Source of the DNA: Actinomycetota bacterium | Lineage (GTDB): Bacteria; Actinomycetota; Acidimicrobiia; Acidimicrobiales; JAJPHE01 | Assembly: GCA_027315345.1 (NCBI GenBank) | Contig: DAHUYE010000059.1 | Coordinates: forward strand, 1-49,390 | Direction of reading: 5' to 3' | Length of the DNA: 49,390 bases | In this document: positions 34,701-41,812 of the stretch, one piece after another | Numbering within the stretch: the stretch's first letter is position 1 | Layout of the letters: each line of letters opens with the position of its first letter | The notes under the pieces: model-generated | What the model was told of the DNA's origin: nothing | What the model saw: only the letters and a program-made list of their open reading frames with translations | The model's database searches: none | Position numbers and translations under genes: made by a program

Positions 34701-35227
34701 CGGGTCAGGTCCACCAGGTCCCGACTGCTCCCCGGGAAGATCACCGGCATGCACAACTCGGCCAGGGTCATCTCGCTGGCGCTGGGCAGGGTGGAGGACT
34801 TGGCCGCCGGATCGTCCCCGGTCAGAGCCACGGCTCCGCCGTTGGGCGCCGTCCCGACGAAGTTGGCGTGTCGCAGCGCATCCCCCGCCCGGTCCAGACC
34901 GGGGGCCTTTCCGTACCAGAAGCCGACCACCCCGTCGTAGCGGCCGTCGGGGCGGGGGATGGTCTGGCTCCCCCACACGCTGGTGGCGGCCAGTTCCTCG
35001 TTGACCCCGGGGACATGCACGATGTCGGCGCCGGCCCGCACCCGGCGGTGGCGGGCCAGGGCGGTGTCGAGACCGCCCAGGGGCGAGCCCTCGTAACCGG
35101 ATATGAACACGGCCGTGTGCAGGCCCCGGACGGCGTCGAAGTCGGGCTGACCCGTGATGAGCTCGGTCAGCAGGGAGATGCCCGAGTAGACCTCAACCGA
35201 TCCGGTTCGTTCCGTCGTGAGCCCCAG
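31736..35227 (-). CDS. Fused indolepyruvate ferredoxin oxidoreductase
   Basis: Large TPP- and iron-sulfur-dependent 2-oxoacid oxidoreductase carrying both the IorA-like and IorB-like parts, about 1163 residues. It oxidatively decarboxylates aryl or branched 2-oxoacids to acyl-CoA with ferredoxin. Visible are FISGYEGSPLGGLD (start of the TPP-enzyme core), HRVPFFCSGCPHNRST, GGEGAQWIGQEPF and a cysteine-rich ferredoxin segment (VCEGCGDCGAKSHC ... CIDGNCP). The C-terminal half has GIGGTGVVTVNQI. The first canonical start is a GTG at 35110, which would remove about 39 residues of family N-terminus. The frame upstream has no ATG, GTG or TTG, so CTG at 35227 is given as a tentative start. Confidence 0.88.
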   Translation of the reverse strand: MGLTTERTGSVEVYSGISLLTELITGQPDFDAVRGLHTAVFISGYEGSPLGGLDTALARHRRVRAGADIVHVPGVNEELAATSVWGSQTIPRPDGRYDGVVGFWYGKAPGLDRAGDALRHANFVGTAPNGGAVALTGDDPAAKSSTLPSASEMTLAELCMPVIFPGSSRDLVDLTRHSVALSRWSGLWVGLKIITDVADGIGAVDLANDQPQITDPVLEIDGRPWRPRQRLVTLPPDSLDSERELLNQRLAAAEAYSAANDINRIGGAGDGAWLGIAAAGTSYQSVCQALADLGIPPADLARRGIRLFKVGMLYPLEAGAVRRFADGLESILVVEEKRPFLETAVRDCLYDLARRPTVMGKRDTEGSPLIPPDGELTADRLRPLLRRILSRRIEGLPQAAALPAATPAGVEITHRVPFFCSGCPHNRSTLAPDGSIIGSGIGCHTMVQLSTEPRRRGLALTQMGGEGAQWIGQEPFSSATHSFQNLGDGTFFHSGTLAIRACVAAGVDITYKLLFNRAVAMTGGQDPTGGKDVPDVTRLLAAEGVSRIIVCAEEPDRFPSDSTWAEGTVVWPRDRLEEAQEELAKVRGVTVLIYDQQCAAEARRKRKRGLQPARTMRVFINESVCEGCGDCGAKSHCLSLHPVETEYGRKTQVHQASCNEDYTCIDGNCPSFITVEPRWRRRRRGKAASSASPITVSLAPPDRALLQETLAEPAGRRTIEDEEYGFYLTGIGGTGVVTVNQIMAVAAGMDGLEVTGLDQTGLSQKAGPVVSHLKLSHAVQSGSRRLSAGHVDCLLAFDLLVAADPAHLGMVRPDRTVAVVSTTPSPTGPMVSDVSVPAPDLERIGAVVDAATSPGRNVFIDAAALAGDLVGDEVGANILLLGAAYQSGVVPISAEAIEKAIEVNGVAVELNRAAFRWGRLLVSDPERVDAARRARFEQTAPKARQADAAAAEAAAIVAARGLRILGTPVEERVAELIRYQNHALGRSYADELAGVLEAEQRVRPASTELTLAVARGLFKLMAYKDEYEVARLYLDRRFDESLARQFPDGVRMHYRLHPPLMKALGRDEKISVGPWFRYVFKALYALRPVRGHALDPFGHTQVRRTERSLIREYRQMMGKATAELSEANFAEAVRRAGLPDMVRGYEEIKLANVERFRQAVTSL

Positions 35228-35258
35228 ACTACGTCCGTCTATGGCCCGTCCGGTGCAC

Positions 35259-36890
35259 TCAGAGGCGGCGCTGGCGGCGGGCCCGGGTGTTGACGTGGCG
35301 GTCGGCGGCCAGGATGGAGACGATGAGGGCCAGGCCCCCGACGGCGGCGGCGATGAAGCAGGCCAGGGCCACGCTGGGATAGGAGCGGCTGATGATGGCC
35401 GCCCCCAGGACCAGGGCGGCTATGACCAGGCCCATGGTCACCCGGTTGGCCACTTTCTGGATGCCCCGTAGCAGCTCGGCTTCATCGAAGGCGTCCACCT
35501 TGACGGTCAGTTCCCCATCCACCAGGGCGTCCATGAGCCGGCCCACCCGGCCGGGCAGGGCCTCGGCGAAGTCCCGGGCATCCACCACCGCCGAGAGCAG
35601 ACCGGAACGGGAGCTCTGCATCTGGGCACTGGCCAGGCGGGGCCCGTTCTCCCGGATGGTCTGGCCCGGATCGAAATCCGGGGCCAGGGCCTTGGCCACG
35701 GCGTCGAGGCTCATGAGGGCGCGGGCCAGCATGGACAGCTCGGGGGGCGGCCGCAGGCCGCACTCCCCGCACAGGCGGGCCAGGTCGGCCATGAGGGTGC
35801 CCACCCTGACCTCGCCCAGGGTGGATCCGGCCGTCCGGCTGACCACGGTCGCCACCTCCCGCAGCAGGCGCTCCTGGTCGAAGTCCTCCAGGTGCCGGCC
35901 CAGGTCGGCCAGGATCCGCCCGGCCGCCTCGCCCCGGCCCTCATCGGCGGCCAACAGCAGCTTGATCAGCTGGGTACGCAGCTCGGGCCGGACGTGGCCG
36001 ACCATCCCCAGGTCGATGAGTCCCATCCGCCCGTCCGGGGTGATCAGCACATTGCCGGGGTGGGGGTCGGCGTGGAAGAAGCCGTCGATGAAGATCTGGT
36101 CCAGGTAGGCCTTGACCATGGCCTCGGCCAGAGCCGATCCGTCCAGCTCCAACCGGGCCAGGGGGCCCAGGTCGGTGACCTTCCGGCCCGGGATCTCGTC
36201 CATGGTGATGACCCGGCGGGTGGTGAAGCTCATGACCGGGCGGGGGACGACCATCAGCTCGTGATCGGACAGGGTCTCGGCCAGGCGCTCGAGGTTGGCC
36301 GCCTCGCGGGTGTAGTCGAGCTCGTCGTTGAGGGACTGCTCGAACTGGTGGAGCAGATCCTGGAACCCGTAGCGCCGGCCGGCGTCGGTGTGGGTGTCGA
36401 TGGCCTTGCTGATCTCTCCCAGGGCGGCCAGGTCGTCAGCGATCTGGTCCTCGATGCCGGGGCGCTGGATCTTCACCACTACCGACCTCCCGTCCCGCAT
36501 CCGGGCCCGGTGGACCTGGCCCAGGGAGGCGGCGGCCAGCGGTTTCATGTCGAAGGAGGAGAAGACGTCGGTGACCCCGGCGCCGACTTCGGCCTCGAAG
36601 ATGGCGGCCGCCTCCTCGGCCGGGAAGGGTTCGACGTCGTCCTGCAGGCGGGCCAGGGCCTCCAGGTGGGCGGGGGGCATCAGGTCGGGCCGGGTGGAGA
36701 GCAGCTGGCCCAGCTTGATGAAGGTGGGGCCCATCGACTCCAGGTCCTCGGCCAGTGACTCGGCGTCCTTGGCCACGTCGGCGTCGCTGCGCCCGCCGGC
36801 GCCGGGTCCGTCCCGCAGGGTCGGCCCGTGCCTGACGATCAGCTTGGCCAGCGCCGCGTACCGGCCCGCCTGGGAGACTTTTAGTGCCAC
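35259..36890 (-). CDS. ABC1/UbiB-family atypical kinase-like protein
   Basis: UbiB/ABC1-type protein of 543 residues. The family motifs are clear: KLGQLLSTRPDL (KxGQ), AAASLGQVHRA (Ala-rich loop), VVKIQRPG (Lys), DELDYTREA (ExD), HADPHPGN (catalytic loop) and LIDLGMVG (metal-binding Asp). Two hydrophobic helices near residues 480-535 anchor it to the membrane. Family members support quinone or lipid metabolism in a kinase/ATPase-like manner. The GTG start is at 36890. It lies upstream of the oxidoreductase gene, with a divergent gene set on the other side. Confidence 0.93.
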   Translation of the reverse strand: MALKVSQAGRYAALAKLIVRHGPTLRDGPGAGGRSDADVAKDAESLAEDLESMGPTFIKLGQLLSTRPDLMPPAHLEALARLQDDVEPFPAEEAAAIFEAEVGAGVTDVFSSFDMKPLAAASLGQVHRARMRDGRSVVVKIQRPGIEDQIADDLAALGEISKAIDTHTDAGRRYGFQDLLHQFEQSLNDELDYTREAANLERLAETLSDHELMVVPRPVMSFTTRRVITMDEIPGRKVTDLGPLARLELDGSALAEAMVKAYLDQIFIDGFFHADPHPGNVLITPDGRMGLIDLGMVGHVRPELRTQLIKLLLAADEGRGEAAGRILADLGRHLEDFDQERLLREVATVVSRTAGSTLGEVRVGTLMADLARLCGECGLRPPPELSMLARALMSLDAVAKALAPDFDPGQTIRENGPRLASAQMQSSRSGLLSAVVDARDFAEALPGRVGRLMDALVDGELTVKVDAFDEAELLRGIQKVANRVTMGLVIAALVLGAAIISRSYPSVALACFIAAAVGGLALIVSILAADRHVNTRARRQRRL

Positions 36891-36986
36891 GCCGCCTCTT
36901 TACCCCTGGTGCGGATGCCCAACCGGAGCTACCTTCGCCGTTCTGGGCACTGGGGCGTGGGGCCGGCCCGGCGGGAGGCAGAGAAT

Positions 36987-37325
36987 ATGGACACAGGCAA
37001 CGTGGTGGCCGGCGCGGCCGGACCGGGGCCGGCGCCGGCCGGAGGCGTGATCCAGGTCCGGGCCGAGGAACTGTCGACCGGGACGGCCCGGCTCCGGAAC
37101 GCCGCCGGAGCGGCCGATGGGCTGGCCGCCGCCAGCCGGGACGCTGCCGCCCTGGCGGCGTCAGCCGGGTGCCCTCCGGCCGCCTCGGCCATCGAGTCTT
37201 TCCTGCAGCGGTGGTCCTACGGGCTCGGGCACATGAGCGGTGATCTGCGCAGCCTGGCGTCTCTGTTGTCCCGCGCCCTGCGGTCCTACCAGGACGTCGA
37301 CCGGGCGGTGGGCGAGGGTCCTTGA
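36987..37325 (+). CDS. ESX/WXG100-like small helical protein
   Basis: Small Ala-rich protein of 112 residues with an all-helical pattern, resembling EspC/WXG100-type proteins of type VII secretion. A W-x-x-G-like turn is visible (RWSYGLG) between helices, and SYQDVDRAV fits a YxxxD/E secretion signal. The ATG at 36987 follows GGGAGG. An upstream in-frame ATG at 36909 is less likely. No ESX machinery is present in the window. Its stop overlaps the possible TTG of the next gene. Family assignment is tentative. Confidence 0.65.
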   Translation: MDTGNVVAGAAGPGPAPAGGVIQVRAEELSTGTARLRNAAGAADGLAAASRDAAALAASAGCPPAASAIESFLQRWSYGLGHMSGDLRSLASLLSRALRSYQDVDRAVGEGP

Positions 37326-37357
37326 TTCGCGCCGCCGAGGCGGTCAGGCTGGCACGG

Positions 37358-37618
37358 ATGTCCCTTTCTGAGCGTGAACGCGCCATTCTCGACTGCGAGC
37401 GCTCCTGGTGGCAGCAGACCGGTTCCAAAGAGGCCGTCATCCGTGAACAGCTGGGCCTGTCACCCACCGGCTACTACCGGATCCTGGGCACCCTGGTGGA
37501 CTCACCCGAGGCGTGGGCCTATGACCCCCTGGTCGTCCTGCGCCTACGCCGGGACCGGGCCCGCCGCCGCCGGGAGCGCTTCCAGGGCGCCTCGTCCGAC
37601 GGTCCCCGCTCGAGGTGA
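37358..37618 (+). CDS. DUF3263 protein
   Basis: Small actinobacterial DUF3263 protein of 86 residues. The family core is MSLSERERAILDCERSWW followed by LGLSPTGYYRILGTLVD, a helix-turn-helix-like region with an Arg-rich tail. I chose ATG 37358 because it begins exactly at the conserved MSLSERE; a TTG at 37322, overlapping the upstream stop, is the alternative. It may be a DNA-binding protein, but no function is established. Its stop overlaps the next GTG (GTGA). Confidence 0.85.
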   Translation: MSLSERERAILDCERSWWQQTGSKEAVIREQLGLSPTGYYRILGTLVDSPEAWAYDPLVVLRLRRDRARRRRERFQGASSDGPRSR

Positions 37619-38127
37619 CCGAGCCCGAGGTGTCAGGACAGGGACCGAGGGGCCCGGTCCTACGGGGCGTTCTCCTGACGGCGCTGGCCGTGGCGGTGGG
37701 CATCGGGGTGCTGTCCTCCATCAGCCGGATCCACACCACCAACCCGGTAGCGGCGGTCAGCGCCACCAGCACGACCACCACCGCCGCGCCGGCCTCCACC
37801 ACGACCACCACCCTGGCCACCCACCCGCCTGCCTCGGTGCGGGTGCTGGTGGCCAACGGGACCTCCACCCCGGGGGCAGCCGGAAAGCTGGCATCCAAGC
37901 TGAACGGCGACGGCTACGACACCCTGGCCCCCACCGACACGACCAGCAAAGCCAGCGCCTCGGCCGTGTACTACGCCCCCGGCTATCAGGGTGACGCCGA
38001 TGCCATCGCCTCCGCCTCGGGCCTGACCGCTTCGGCCGTCCAACCCCTCTCCTCCTCCGTTCCGGTGACGGTGGGCAGCGCCGAAGTCGTGGTCATCATC
38101 GGGCCCGACATAGCCGCCAGCGTCTGA
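37615..38127 (+). CDS. LytR_C-domain membrane protein
   Basis: Protein of 170 residues with a short cytoplasmic N-terminus, one transmembrane helix (VLLTALAVAVGIGVLSSI), a Thr/Ala-rich linker and a LytR_C domain (VRVLVANGTSTPGAAGKLASK). Such domains occur with actinobacterial cell-wall enzymes of the LytR-CpsA-Psr group, and they are predicted to be extracytoplasmic. The start GTG at 37615 overlaps the DUF3263 stop. The repeated Thr tract (STTTTAAPASTTTTT) is probably a flexible wall-spanning linker. DUF3263 followed by LytR_C is a familiar actinobacterial pairing. Confidence 0.87.
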   Translation: MTEPEVSGQGPRGPVLRGVLLTALAVAVGIGVLSSISRIHTTNPVAAVSATSTTTTAAPASTTTTTLATHPPASVRVLVANGTSTPGAAGKLASKLNGDGYDTLAPTDTTSKASASAVYYAPGYQGDADAIASASGLTASAVQPLSSSVPVTVGSAEVVVIIGPDIAASV

Positions 38128-38939
38128 GCTCCGCCCCTCCCGCCGATCGCGACCAGCTGGTCGCCCTGCTCCGGGCCGAGCCGGCCTCCAGCTGCATCAT
38201 CACCGACTTCGACGGCACCTTGGCCCCGGTTGTCCCCGACCCGGCCAGGGCCCGCCCCCTGCCCGGCGCCGCCGAGGTGCTGGCCGCCCTCGCCCGGCGC
38301 TACGGCCGGGTGGCGGTGGTGTCGGGCCGGCCGGCCGCCTTTCTGGCCGAACACCTCGGGCCGGCCGGCGAGGCCGGTGCGGGCGGCGGAGGACCTTCGG
38401 CTCTGCGCCTGGTCGGCCTGTACGGGCTGGAGTCGGTCGGGACCGACGGCAGGGTCGTGGCGGTGGGAGAAGCCGAGCTTTGGCGCCCAGTGTTGGCCGA
38501 GGCCGCCCAACGGGCCGAGGCGTCGGCGCCGACCGGAGCCCGGGTGGAGCGCAAGGGCCTGGCCGTCACTCTCCACTGGAGGGACAGGCCCGAGCACGAG
38601 GGGTGGGGCACCGCCGAAGCCGGCCGGCTGGCGGCCGAACTGGGCCTGGTGGCCCACCCGGCCAAGATGTCCTTCGAGCTGCGCCCGCCACTGGAGATGG
38701 ATAAGGGCAAGGTCGTGGCCGAACTGGCCGCCGGCTTCGCCACCGTGGCCTTCCTGGGCGATGACGTGGGCGACCTGCCGGCCTTCGCCGCCCTCGACGC
38801 TCTGGCCGGCGCCGGCGTCAGGACGGCCAAGGTGGCCGTTTCGAGCCCGGAGGCGCCGCCCGATCTCCTGGCCTCCGCCGACGTAGTGCTGGACGGGCCG
38901 GAGGCGGCCCTGGCGCTACTGGCCGACCTGGCCCCCTGA
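38124..38939 (+). CDS. otsB: Trehalose-6-phosphate phosphatase
   Basis: HAD-superfamily trehalose-phosphatase of about 271 residues, converting trehalose 6-phosphate to trehalose. Motif I is DFDGTLAP, motif II is VVSGRP, the cap region has GLYGLE, and the C-terminal motif is FLGDDVGDLPAF. The first canonical start in the frame is TTG 38220, which lies inside motif I and would destroy the active site. No ATG, GTG or TTG precedes it in frame, so I propose a CTG start at 38124 that overlaps the LytR_C stop as CTGA. otsA is at 40379-41761 on the opposite strand. Confidence 0.85.
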   Translation: MSSAPPADRDQLVALLRAEPASSCIITDFDGTLAPVVPDPARARPLPGAAEVLAALARRYGRVAVVSGRPAAFLAEHLGPAGEAGAGGGGPSALRLVGLYGLESVGTDGRVVAVGEAELWRPVLAEAAQRAEASAPTGARVERKGLAVTLHWRDRPEHEGWGTAEAGRLAAELGLVAHPAKMSFELRPPLEMDKGKVVAELAAGFATVAFLGDDVGDLPAFAALDALAGAGVRTAKVAVSSPEAPPDLLASADVVLDGPEAALALLADLAP

Positions 38940-39035
38940 GCCAGCGTCCACATCACTCCGCCACCGAGCGGAACAACGACGGCCGGGAGGTCGGCGGGGC
39001 GGTGCCCTTCTGCGGCCGGCTGCCTAGGCGGTCAT

Positions 39036-39052
39036 ATATGCTGTGTGCATAT
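39036..39052. promoter_or_regulatory. Inverted-repeat operator over the XRE start codon
   Basis: A perfect inverted repeat ATATGC-TGTGT-GCATAT overlaps the start ATG (39051) of the XRE-family gene. A TATATG element just upstream could serve as a -10. The site's position suggests self-repression by the HTH protein and possibly a leaderless transcript. Both are inferred from the layout; AT-rich sequence is rare in this window, which makes the site stand out. Confidence 0.65.
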
Positions 39053-39662
39053 GTCAACAGGACTCGGAGGATTGATCCGCCGGACGCGGCTCGAGGCCAA
39101 TCTGACGCAGACGGAGTTGGCCACCCGCCTCGGCATCGCCCAGCCCAATCTGTCCGCCATCGAAACCGGGCGACGGAAGCCCAGGGCCGATCTCGTGGCG
39201 AGGGTCCTGTCCGAAACCGGATTCGAACTCGACGCCGTTCGTCTCGGGGAGGAGGCCCGTCCCCGCTACCTTTATCCGACCCTGGCCGAGACGGCGGCCG
39301 AACTGGCCGAGTGCCCCAGCGGGCCGACGCCGGACGGCCGCAGCCGATACCTGCTGGTATCGCTGTTCCTAGAGGGCTATCAGCGTTGTGAACGGGCCGG
39401 CCGCCCCGGGCTGATCGCCGCCGAGCCCGGTCCCACTGGCCACGCCGGCTGGGATGCCTTCATGGGCGGCCTGGCCGAACACGTCGCCTACCACGACGGA
39501 CTCCAGTGCCCCCGATGGGTCAACGGGCCCGGACGGTTCTCTCCCTGCTTCTTCTTCCCGCTGGATACCCCCTCGGTTCGGGCCGCTGCCCTGAGCGAGT
39601 CGCCACCCGCCTTCGCCCGACGGTCAGTGTTCATCGCCGCCGGCGCATTGGGGCGGGCATGA
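39051..39662 (+). CDS. XRE-family HTH protein, likely antitoxin
   Basis: Protein of 203 residues with an N-terminal XRE helix-turn-helix (LIRRTRLEANLTQTELATR, then IAQPNLSAIETGRRKPRA). The C-terminal region (WDAFMGGLAEHVAYHDG, then FFFPLDTPSVRAAAL) matches the domain seen in regulators paired with nucleotidyltransferase genes. The ATG at 39051 is within a palindromic operator; a GTG at 39045 is an alternative. The stop overlaps the next gene by 4 nt. The arrangement is that of an AbiE-like or type IV toxin-antitoxin pair, with this as antitoxin. Confidence 0.85.
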   Translation: MSTGLGGLIRRTRLEANLTQTELATRLGIAQPNLSAIETGRRKPRADLVARVLSETGFELDAVRLGEEARPRYLYPTLAETAAELAECPSGPTPDGRSRYLLVSLFLEGYQRCERAGRPGLIAAEPGPTGHAGWDAFMGGLAEHVAYHDGLQCPRWVNGPGRFSPCFFFPLDTPSVRAAALSESPPAFARRSVFIAAGALGRA

Positions 39663-40363
39663 GCCCCAAGCTGTTGTCAAGGGAAACTCTGGCCGAGGCC
39701 TTTGGCTGGATGGACCGCCTCCTGGCGGCGCGCGGGGTGCGGGGCGAGATCTATATGTTCGGCGGTTCGGCCATCGTCTTCTCCTACCGGGGCCGACCCG
39801 CCACTCTGGATCTTGACGGCCGTTTCGAGCCCCAGTCCGCCGTGCACGCCGTGGCCGTCGAGGTGGCCGACCGCCTGGGCATCGACCGGGGTTGGCTCAA
39901 CGACCAGGCGACCAGCTATCTCACGACCTCACTGGAGTCCGACAGCGCCCGCATAGTCGACCTGCCCAACCTGACCGTGGCGTCCATCTCCCCCGACCGA
40001 CTCCTGGTCATGAAAGTGGGGGCGGCCCGACCCTGGGCCGACTACGACGACATCGACATCCTGCTCACCTACCTGGGGTTGACATCTGCCCGGGAGGTTC
40101 TTGCCCTGTGCGAGGAACTCAACCCCGGCCAGGCCCTTCCGGAAGGTCGCGACCGGCTCCTCGCTGAGGCCCTGACCCGCCTCGAGGGCCCGGGAGCCCG
40201 AGCCAGCCGGGCTCAGATCGCGGCGCGCCTTTCAGCTTCCCTGGGCAGCCATGACGGCAGGTACCGCTGCCAAGCCATAACAGCCAACAACTCACAGTGC
40301 AGCATCGAGATCGACCCGGGCCAACGCTGTCCGGTTCACAACTGGATTGCGCCCCGGCTGTGA
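39659..40363 (+). CDS. DUF6036 nucleotidyltransferase-type protein, likely toxin
   Basis: Protein of 234 residues with the nucleotidyltransferase-like core seen in DUF6036/AbiEii/MenT proteins: FGGSAIVFSYRGRPATLDLD has the GS and DxD elements, and LLVMKVGAARPWADYDDIDIL follows as the second conserved block. The last 35 residues add a Cys/His-rich tail, C-x9-C-x9-C-x2-H (RCQAITANNSQC ... RCPVHN), which looks like a zinc knuckle that may bind nucleic acid. Overlap with the XRE gene suggests co-expression. Toxicity and target (tRNA or otherwise) are unknown. Confidence 0.8.
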   Translation: MSPKLLSRETLAEAFGWMDRLLAARGVRGEIYMFGGSAIVFSYRGRPATLDLDGRFEPQSAVHAVAVEVADRLGIDRGWLNDQATSYLTTSLESDSARIVDLPNLTVASISPDRLLVMKVGAARPWADYDDIDILLTYLGLTSAREVLALCEELNPGQALPEGRDRLLAEALTRLEGPGARASRAQIAARLSASLGSHDGRYRCQAITANNSQCSIEIDPGQRCPVHNWIAPRL

Positions 40364-40378
40364 TGGTGAGGCCCTGGC

Positions 40379-41761
40379 TCAGAGCGACTCGCCCACCGCC
40401 GCCAGCTGATCGTCCAGCCAGGTGTGCAGTGACCGGGCCGTGGAGGCGGAGCGGGCCGCCGCCGACAGGCGCCGGCGCTCCTCGGATCCCATGGTCAGGG
40501 CCAGTTCCAGGGCGTCGGCAGTGGCCTTCACGTCGAAGGGGTTGACGCCGATGCTGGCCTCGGAGAGTTCGTCCCACGCCCCGGCCTGGCGGGAGAGGAC
40601 AACTACTCCGTCCCTCTGGTTGAGGGCGGCTCCCTCCTTGGCCACCAGGTTCATGCCGTCGCGCACCGGGTTCACCAGGAGGGCGTCGTATCGGACCAGA
40701 GCGGCCACCGAGCGGGCGAAGTTGTCATCGGTGTGCAGAACCACCGGGGACCATTGGACCGTCCCCCAGCGATCGTTCACGGCGGCCGCCGCCGCCTCCA
40801 CGTCGGCGTTGTAGGCGACGTACTCGGACAGGGCCTCCCGGGAGGGATAGCAGAAGGCCATGAAGACGACCTGGCCCCGCAACTCGGGCCGGCGGTAGAG
40901 CAACTCGTCGTAGGCCTGGAAGCCCCGGACGATGTTCTTGGACGGTTCCATGCGATCGACCCGGACGATGAGGCGCCGGCCGCCCACCGCGGCGTCGATG
41001 CGGCTGCCTTCGGTCCCGCAGGCTTCGGAAGCGGCCATTGCATCCAGATCGTCCACCGCCGGCGGCAGGCCGGACACGAAGGTCGGCGGGGCGTGGCCGA
41101 GGACCTCCTCGCAACAGGACCGGAAGGAACGGGCCCAGCGGACCGAGTGGAAGCCGCAGGCGTGGAAGGCGGCCAGACCCTCCAGCAGCTGGCGGGCCCA
41201 CTCATCGGGCAGCACCGACAGCCATTCCGGCTCGGCGAAGGGCGTGTGGTGGAAGTGCACCAGCTTCAGATCCGGACGCTTGGCGGCCAACTCGGAAGCC
41301 AGGAGGCTGAGGTGGTAGTCCTGCACCAGGACCACGGCGCCGTCGGGCGCCTCATCGGCCACCGCTTGTCCGAAGATCTGGTTGTAGGCCCGGTATCCCT
41401 CCCAGGCCTCGTACCACCCGCGGTCGATGACCGGCCGGCGGGGCAGGTCGAAGAGGTGGTGGTGAACGAACCACAGCGCCGAGTTGGCGATGACGTCGTA
41501 GGCCATCCGGTAGGTGTCGGCGTCGATGTCCAGGCAGCGGTAGCGCAGCCCCGAGGTCTCCACCACGCCGCCGGCCGTCGCCTCCCGGTCGGCGTCGCTC
41601 ATGGCCGCCCCCACCCAGGTGGCCCCGGTTCCCTCCACCAGCGGCGCCATCGAGGCCACCAGACCACCCCCGCCCCGCTTGGTCACCAGCGCCCCGGACG
41701 AGTCCCGGGTGAAGGAGACGGGGCCGCGGTTGGCGGCTATTACCAGGCGGGAACCATCCAT
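40379..41761 (-). CDS. otsA: Trehalose-6-phosphate synthase
   Basis: GT20-family trehalose-6-phosphate synthase of 460 residues, joining a nucleotide-sugar glucose and glucose 6-phosphate. Signature segments are VIAANRGPVSF, the nucleotide-binding VDRMEPSKN, and the DGMNLVAKE loop with acidic catalytic surroundings. The acceptor-site segment VQDYHLSLL is also present. It is convergent with the DUF6036 gene, which ends 15 nt away. With otsB it makes trehalose, an osmoprotectant and cell-envelope precursor. Confidence 0.95.
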   Translation of the reverse strand: MDGSRLVIAANRGPVSFTRDSSGALVTKRGGGGLVASMAPLVEGTGATWVGAAMSDADREATAGGVVETSGLRYRCLDIDADTYRMAYDVIANSALWFVHHHLFDLPRRPVIDRGWYEAWEGYRAYNQIFGQAVADEAPDGAVVLVQDYHLSLLASELAAKRPDLKLVHFHHTPFAEPEWLSVLPDEWARQLLEGLAAFHACGFHSVRWARSFRSCCEEVLGHAPPTFVSGLPPAVDDLDAMAASEACGTEGSRIDAAVGGRRLIVRVDRMEPSKNIVRGFQAYDELLYRRPELRGQVVFMAFCYPSREALSEYVAYNADVEAAAAAVNDRWGTVQWSPVVLHTDDNFARSVAALVRYDALLVNPVRDGMNLVAKEGAALNQRDGVVVLSRQAGAWDELSEASIGVNPFDVKATADALELALTMGSEERRRLSAAARSASTARSLHTWLDDQLAAVGESL

Positions 41762-41812
41762 GACCGGGCGAACTTACCCAGTCCCCGCCGCCCAGCCGAC
41801 ACACTGGATCCG

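Noticed and set aside
31559-35293. Plus-strand frame of 1244 codons opposite the indolepyruvate oxidoreductase
   Set aside because: No domain, strong Gly/His/Gln bias, and exact coverage of a conserved enzyme on the other strand.
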